38,389 bases of DNA from an uncultured Muribaculaceae bacterium (GTDB taxonomy: Bacteria > Bacteroidota > Bacteroidia > Bacteroidales > Muribaculaceae). Each line of letters begins with the position of its first letter. Position 1 is the first letter of the stretch. Positions 35,403 through 38,389 of the stretch are shown here, one piece after another. The stretch is taken from assembly GCA_947625935.1 (NCBI GenBank), contig CANQQE010000030.1:1-38389 (forward strand), read 5' to 3'. The notes beneath the pieces are model-generated. The model worked only from the letters and a program-made list of their open reading frames with translations. It ran no database searches and had not been told where the DNA came from. Made by a program: the position numbers and the translations under genes.

Positions 35403-36227
35403 TTATTCACCCGATTTCTTGTGAACGTAGATAGCCGCCTTCTTGTTGTTCAGCACAAACGCGTCGTAATACAAACGACCTTCGACAAGCCAGCCGTTAA
35501 TGCCCGGCGGGTTGTCGTGTATCTTGTATTCCGCCAGCTTCACCGGCGCGACCGTCGCGATTTTGTTCGTGATAATAAACAGCGTATTCTCCGGCAGATA
35601 GCTGTCCGGTACGAGAATAAGCGGTACGCCGTCGATCTGACCTATTACGCCCTTCAATGTAATATTCTGCGCCATATCTCCCTGCTTCACAAATGCGGGG
35701 TCGAGCTTGATCAACTTATAATACGCCGCCGTAACATAGGCAACTCTGCCCGCGACAGGCGCTTTCTGATTGGTAAGCTCCACCTGACCGTCAAGGAACG
35801 CGTCGTAAGCGTTCTCTTTTGTCACGTCCGCCGTCGCGGTCTTGCCCGCGCCCGCCGCTATTTTCGATAAGCGGTAAACGTCAAGCTCCGGTATAATTAC
35901 CTCGTCGATCTGACGCTGAAGCGCCTGACCCGCGCTGTTCGCCATCATCGTATCGTCGTAATTGCCGCGGTCGATCGTAAACGTGAACGAACGGTCACGT
36001 TCGAGCGGCATTTCCTGCAAGCTGTTCTCCAGCTCCTCCGGCGTGCCGTAACGGTTCGCGCCCGTTCTCTGATAATCATTCATCTCCGACGTGGGAACGC
36101 TGTAAACCTTTACCGTCTTAACGCCGATAAAATCGTAATCGTTGTTGACGGCGGGCGTTGTGACCGCTCCGAGCTTAAAGCGTTCGTCAATTTTCGCCGA
36201 ATACTTTTCCGCATAATTAATTGCCAT
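35403..36227 (-). CDS. Major capsid protein (HK97 fold)
   Basis: A 274-residue coat protein: MAINYAEKYSAKIDERFKLGAVTTPAVNNDYDFIGVKTVKVYSVPTSEMNDYQRTGANRYGTPEELENSLQEMPLERDRSFTFTIDRGNYDDT, the typical start of this capsid group with an N-arm, E-loop and spine helix (QALQRQIDEVIIPELDVYRL). The P-domain end is EGRLYYDAFVLNNKKAAIYVHK. AAGGAGG precedes ATG 36227. It lies after a scaffold gene and has no protease gene, so the capsid probably does not cleave its coat. Confidence 0.94.
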   Translation of the reverse strand: MAINYAEKYSAKIDERFKLGAVTTPAVNNDYDFIGVKTVKVYSVPTSEMNDYQRTGANRYGTPEELENSLQEMPLERDRSFTFTIDRGNYDDTMMANSAGQALQRQIDEVIIPELDVYRLSKIAAGAGKTATADVTKENAYDAFLDGQVELTNQKAPVAGRVAYVTAAYYKLIKLDPAFVKQGDMAQNITLKGVIGQIDGVPLILVPDSYLPENTLFIITNKIATVAPVKLAEYKIHDNPPGINGWLVEGRLYYDAFVLNNKKAAIYVHKKSGE

Positions 36228-36247
36228 AAATTATTTTCCTCCTTCTC

Positions 36248-36826
36248 TTAACTCCCGAATCCCGCAAGAAACGGATCCGCCGCCGACGGTGACGACGGTG
36301 ACGACGCTCCCGGCGGAGTTTTGCCCTTCATCCGCTCCGTGACCGCCGCTTCGACCGCCTTTGAAAACGCGTCCTTGAACACCGCGACGTTCGCCTTTGT
36401 AGCGTCCGCGTCAGATCCCGTGAGCTGTTTCGCGAAATCCACCGGCAGACCGTCCGCCGCTAAGAGCTTTGTGCATTCGTACTCCAATCTCTCGGCGTTG
36501 AACTTGCGCCGCTCCTCCTCGAACCGCTCCGCCGCTTCCTTTTTCGCGGCTTCCTCGCGCTCCGCCGCCGTCATTTTCGACTGCTTCTCCCACTTAGCGT
36601 GTTCCTCCGCAAGACGTTTCTCAAAATCCGCCGCGGCTTTCATGTTCGCGGTCTTTACCGCCTCCGTAACGCGTCTGTCCGTTTCCGCCTTTAATTCTTC
36701 GGCCGTATATGTTTTTGTTTCCTGTGCGGCACCCTCGCCGCCCTGCTGCCCCTGTTGGTTGTTCTGCCCGGTTGCGCCTTCCGCCCCCGCCGAACCCCCG
36801 ACAGTTGCCGTTATAGTTTCATCCAT
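36248..36826 (-). CDS. Capsid scaffolding protein (DUF4355)
   Basis: A 192-residue scaffold. The Gly/Gln-rich N-terminus (GSAGAEGATGQNNQQGQQGG) is followed by a long charged coiled coil (TAEELKAETDRRVTEAVKTANMKAAADFEKRLAEEHAKWEKQSKMTAAEREEAAKKEAAERFEEERRKFNAERLEYE) and a globular C-terminal piece that binds coat (GLPVDFAKQLTGSDADATKANVAVFKDAFSKAV). This is the usual arrangement of DUF4355/GP20-like scaffolds. AAGGAGG precedes ATG 36826. Confidence 0.9.
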   Translation of the reverse strand: MDETITATVGGSAGAEGATGQNNQQGQQGGEGAAQETKTYTAEELKAETDRRVTEAVKTANMKAAADFEKRLAEEHAKWEKQSKMTAAEREEAAKKEAAERFEEERRKFNAERLEYECTKLLAADGLPVDFAKQLTGSDADATKANVAVFKDAFSKAVEAAVTERMKGKTPPGASSPSSPSAADPFLAGFGS

Positions 36827-36891
36827 CGTGAAACCCTCCTTGAAATAAAATTAAGCAGTTTTCCGCCATGCTCAGGGCAATATGCGCATAT

Positions 36892-36919
36892 AAAAAGCAC
36901 GTCCGTTTGAACGTGCTTT
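36892..36919 (-). terminator. Terminator after the cargo genes
   Basis: AAAGCACGT (36894-36902) pairs with ACGTGCTTT (36911-36919), nine perfect pairs, followed on the minus strand by TTTTTA. It lies between the YjcQ-like gene and the scaffold gene. No clear promoter is seen between it and the scaffold, so late transcription must read through in part. Confidence 0.75.
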
Positions 36920-36940
36920 ATAAGCTATGTTAAATTATTA

Positions 36941-37330
36941 TCATATAATCTCGCCGAGCGCCTTTAACGCTTCGACCCCGAATGTTTTCAAAGCCGACAG
37001 ACCGAAAACGCCGCATTTCTTTATAACATATCGTAATTTATCCTCGGCGGTCAGCTCCTTCTGTATGCCGAAATTATTTTCAACATACTCTATCCCGTCG
37101 CGCGTCAAACGAACTCCGCTCAAAATAATTTCATAAAACCGCTCATTTTCCGCCGCAACCGCTTTGAAGCCGTCAATATATCCTTCGGTTTGCAGCTTGC
37201 TCAGGGCAACGCAAAACACTTCATAATCCATATTAAGCGCCGTACAAGTCACTCTCGCCATATCCGGCAAATCCTTCTGATATTCGATATACAGCGCAAG
37301 AAGCACCTGCTGTTTAGTATCAAGTTTCAT
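36941..37330 (-). CDS. YjcQ-like winged-helix protein
   Basis: A 129-residue protein of the YjcQ family: MKLDTKQQVLLALYIEYQKDLPDMARVTCTALNMDYEVFCVALSKLQTEGYIDGFK, a winged-helix front, then RLTRDGIEYVENNFGIQKELTAEDKLRYVIKKCG. YjcQ-type proteins are common in prophages; the B. subtilis member has no known role. GGAGG lies eight bases before ATG 37330. It is between the MuF/66-residue pair and the scaffold, in a cargo position followed by a terminator. Confidence 0.85.
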   Translation of the reverse strand: MKLDTKQQVLLALYIEYQKDLPDMARVTCTALNMDYEVFCVALSKLQTEGYIDGFKAVAAENERFYEIILSGVRLTRDGIEYVENNFGIQKELTAEDKLRYVIKKCGVFGLSALKTFGVEALKALGEII

Positions 37331-37350
37331 AGACTATTCCTCCACAACCC

Positions 37351-37551
37351 TTACGACAAATCGCTATATGGACACTTTCCGCAAAGTCGTCGAGCATTTT
37401 CAATATCATCAATATCGCTTAATTCGTGAACCGATGATATTTTAAAAGACTTGTTAAGAGCCATTAAAGAATCATAGCATAGGTCTATGTCAATTACACG
37501 TCTGTAAACAGGGCAATAATGCGGTTCTGTATAGTTTAAATTACTTGACAT
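37351..37551 (-). CDS. 66-residue Cys-containing protein, coupled to MuF (possible immunity protein)
   Basis: A 66-residue protein: MSSNLNYTEPHYCPVYRRVIDIDLCYDSLMALNKSFKISSVHELSDIDDIENARRLCGKCPYSDLS. Two cysteines at the front (YCPVYRR...DLCYDS) and two at the end (LCGKCPYS) suggest a small zinc knuckle. I have seen similar short proteins in Firmicutes genomes but no function is known. The start overlaps the MuF stop by 11 bases, with GGAGG in the MuF end, so it is made together with MuF. This fits, but does not prove, an immunity protein for the MuF C-terminal domain. Confidence 0.65.
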   Translation of the reverse strand: MSSNLNYTEPHYCPVYRRVIDIDLCYDSLMALNKSFKISSVHELSDIDDIENARRLCGKCPYSDLS

Positions 37552-38389
37552 TCTTACTTACTACCTCCATAATACGTTCGGTACGTTCGTCAAAATCTTC
37601 TTTTTTCCATGAAGTTCTGAATACCCACTGCTCCGGATTTTGCGTGATAACACTCACTCCGTCCCGCGAATAATACGCCTTTCTTGTACCATGCCACTGT
37701 GAAAACATAACTAAAGCGTCATTTTTGTACCGCCTTACTTCATCATCTGTAATTTGACGTTCTTTCATTCTGTACATGATATGATATGGATCTCGGCGTG
37801 AAACTTCGTCTTTCAAGATATAAGCAGAAACATTATCCGGCGGCAGTACTTTACCGTTATCAATTCCTTCGTTCTTTAAATCTCTGTATATTTTATAATG
37901 CGTAAATTCCGCTGTCGGTTCTGATTTCTTATATCGATAAAATCCCTTTAATTCCTCATATTCCGCCCTATCTCCATTATACTTCAATTCCTGGAATTTG
38001 TCAAATGAACTCGGCACATTTTTCCGTCCGAGCACATCCTGATACTGCTTATACTGCAATTTATCCGCGCTCTTGCGGCTATCCTTCCGCTTCGCTAAAT
38101 CCAACGCCTCCCGCTGCTCCGGCGAAAGGCTCTCCTTCCACGTCGTATAATCCAAATCGCCGTCAACATAAACGCTTTTTCCCGACAAAGGATCACGCGC
38201 GCTGCGCTTTATGTACGGCTTATTCATAGTCGTGGTACACCTGCATCTCGGATGCATACTCGGATAATTCACGCCCTCGCGCGCCTCCGACAGCTTGAAC
38301 ACCTTCCCGTCAAGCGCGCCGCACGTTTCGCACGTCCTGTCGTCGAGCGTGGCGAGGTATTTGTATTCGGTAATACCCAAATCCTCATA
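37541..38389 (-). CDS. Minor head protein MuF (C-terminal part) with nuclease-like toxin domain
   Basis: This is the 3' part of the 535-residue gene starting at 836. Residues 273-304 carry the MuF metal-like cluster: TCETC (C273, C276), then HPRCRC (H299, C302, C304), close to the end of classical MuF proteins. About 230 more residues follow. The last 95 (from about residue 440), with DPYHIMYRMKERQITDDEVRRYKNDALV, GTRKAYYSRDGVSVIT and VFRTSWKKEDFDER, have the order His, Arg/Lys-rich strand, Ser and Thr-Ser-Trp seen in phage-borne Barnase/EndoU/ColicinE5-D/RelE-like nuclease domains. MuF proteins with such toxic C-termini are known from temperate Firmicutes phages. The nuclease assignment is by pattern and needs a profile search. 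Confidence 0.8.
   Translation of the reverse strand, partial: YEDLGITEYKYLATLDDRTCETCGALDGKVFKLSEAREGVNYPSMHPRCRCTTTMNKPYIKRSARDPLSGKSVYVDGDLDYTTWKESLSPEQREALDLAKRKDSRKSADKLQYKQYQDVLGRKNVPSSFDKFQELKYNGDRAEYEELKGFYRYKKSEPTAEFTHYKIYRDLKNEGIDNGKVLPPDNVSAYILKDEVSRRDPYHIMYRMKERQITDDEVRRYKNDALVMFSQWHGTRKAYYSRDGVSVITQNPEQWVFRTSWKKEDFDERTERIMEVVSKNVK
38313..38389. repeat. Terminal direct repeat (second copy)
   Basis: Identical to bases 1-77; see that entry. It should be counted once in the circular genome. Confidence 0.95.

Overview
This window is a complete temperate siphophage genome (or excised prophage) of a low-to-mid GC Gram-positive host. The first 77 bases are repeated exactly as the last 77 (1-77 = 38313-38389), so the contig closes into a circle of 38,312 unique bases. 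The minor head protein reads through the join without a break (836 to 1, then 38312 to 37541). Strong AGGAGG-type ribosome sites, extended -10 promoters (TGnTATAAT), a phi-LC3-type holin, XkdX, Dit/Tal and Gp157 proteins point to a Bacillota phage. The protein set and the GC-rich codon use suggest Clostridia, perhaps a gut Oscillospiraceae-like host; that last step is inference. No tRNA gene, CRISPR array, insertion sequence or reverse transcriptase was seen.

Layout. Almost all lytic genes lie on the minus strand and are read from about 16.3 kb down to 1 and on around the circle to 19.4 kb. 16.3-19.3 kb (plus strand) is the lysogeny module: a self-cleaving LexA/CI-like repressor, a surface lipoprotein, a tyrosine integrase, and an attP that looks like the 3' end of a tRNA. 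15.8-13.2 kb holds small regulators, including three plus-strand genes that interrupt the minus-strand operon. 13.1-9.5 kb holds recombination and replication genes (Gp157, ERF annealase, NinB-like protein, HNH protein, SSB). 9.5-8.7 kb is a DnaD-like initiator with an origin-like iteron array inside the gene. 8.7-4.8 kb carries accessory metabolism (DUF5131 protein, MazG, deoxyribosyltransferase-like protein), an HUH endonuclease and a late transcription regulator. 4.8-4.2 kb is a complex intergenic control region. Packaging and head genes follow (TerS, TerL, portal, gp10-like, MuF), then across the join a MuF C-terminal toxin-like domain with two cargo genes, scaffold, capsid, connectors, major tail protein, frameshifted tail chaperones, a 2096-residue tape measure, Dit, Tal, fibres and lysis genes.

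How it works. The repressor sits between two divergent near-consensus promoters covered by operators of the form GTAACTTnnnAAGTTAC, so SOS-induced self-cleavage should open the leftward early operon. The DUF1492/ArpU-like regulator at 4.8-5.2 kb probably turns on the late operon from an extended -10 promoter carrying two tandem 9-bp repeats just upstream of terS.

Most interesting signals: (1) a probable type I toxin-antitoxin locus at 4.5-4.84 kb, a 20-residue hydrophobic peptide with a convergent antisense RNA; (2) three short promoter-plus-terminator units that point against the operons they interrupt, probable small RNAs; (3) a MuF head protein with a nuclease-like C-terminal domain, followed by a coupled 66-residue gene that could be its immunity protein; (4) three AAATGTnnACATTT palindromes exactly 21 bp apart inside the replication initiator gene; (5) two unrelated plus-strand genes driven by the same dyad promoter TATAATCACC-N10/11-GGTGATTATA; (6) an 11-bp junction sequence repeated at four gene boundaries in the early regulatory region.
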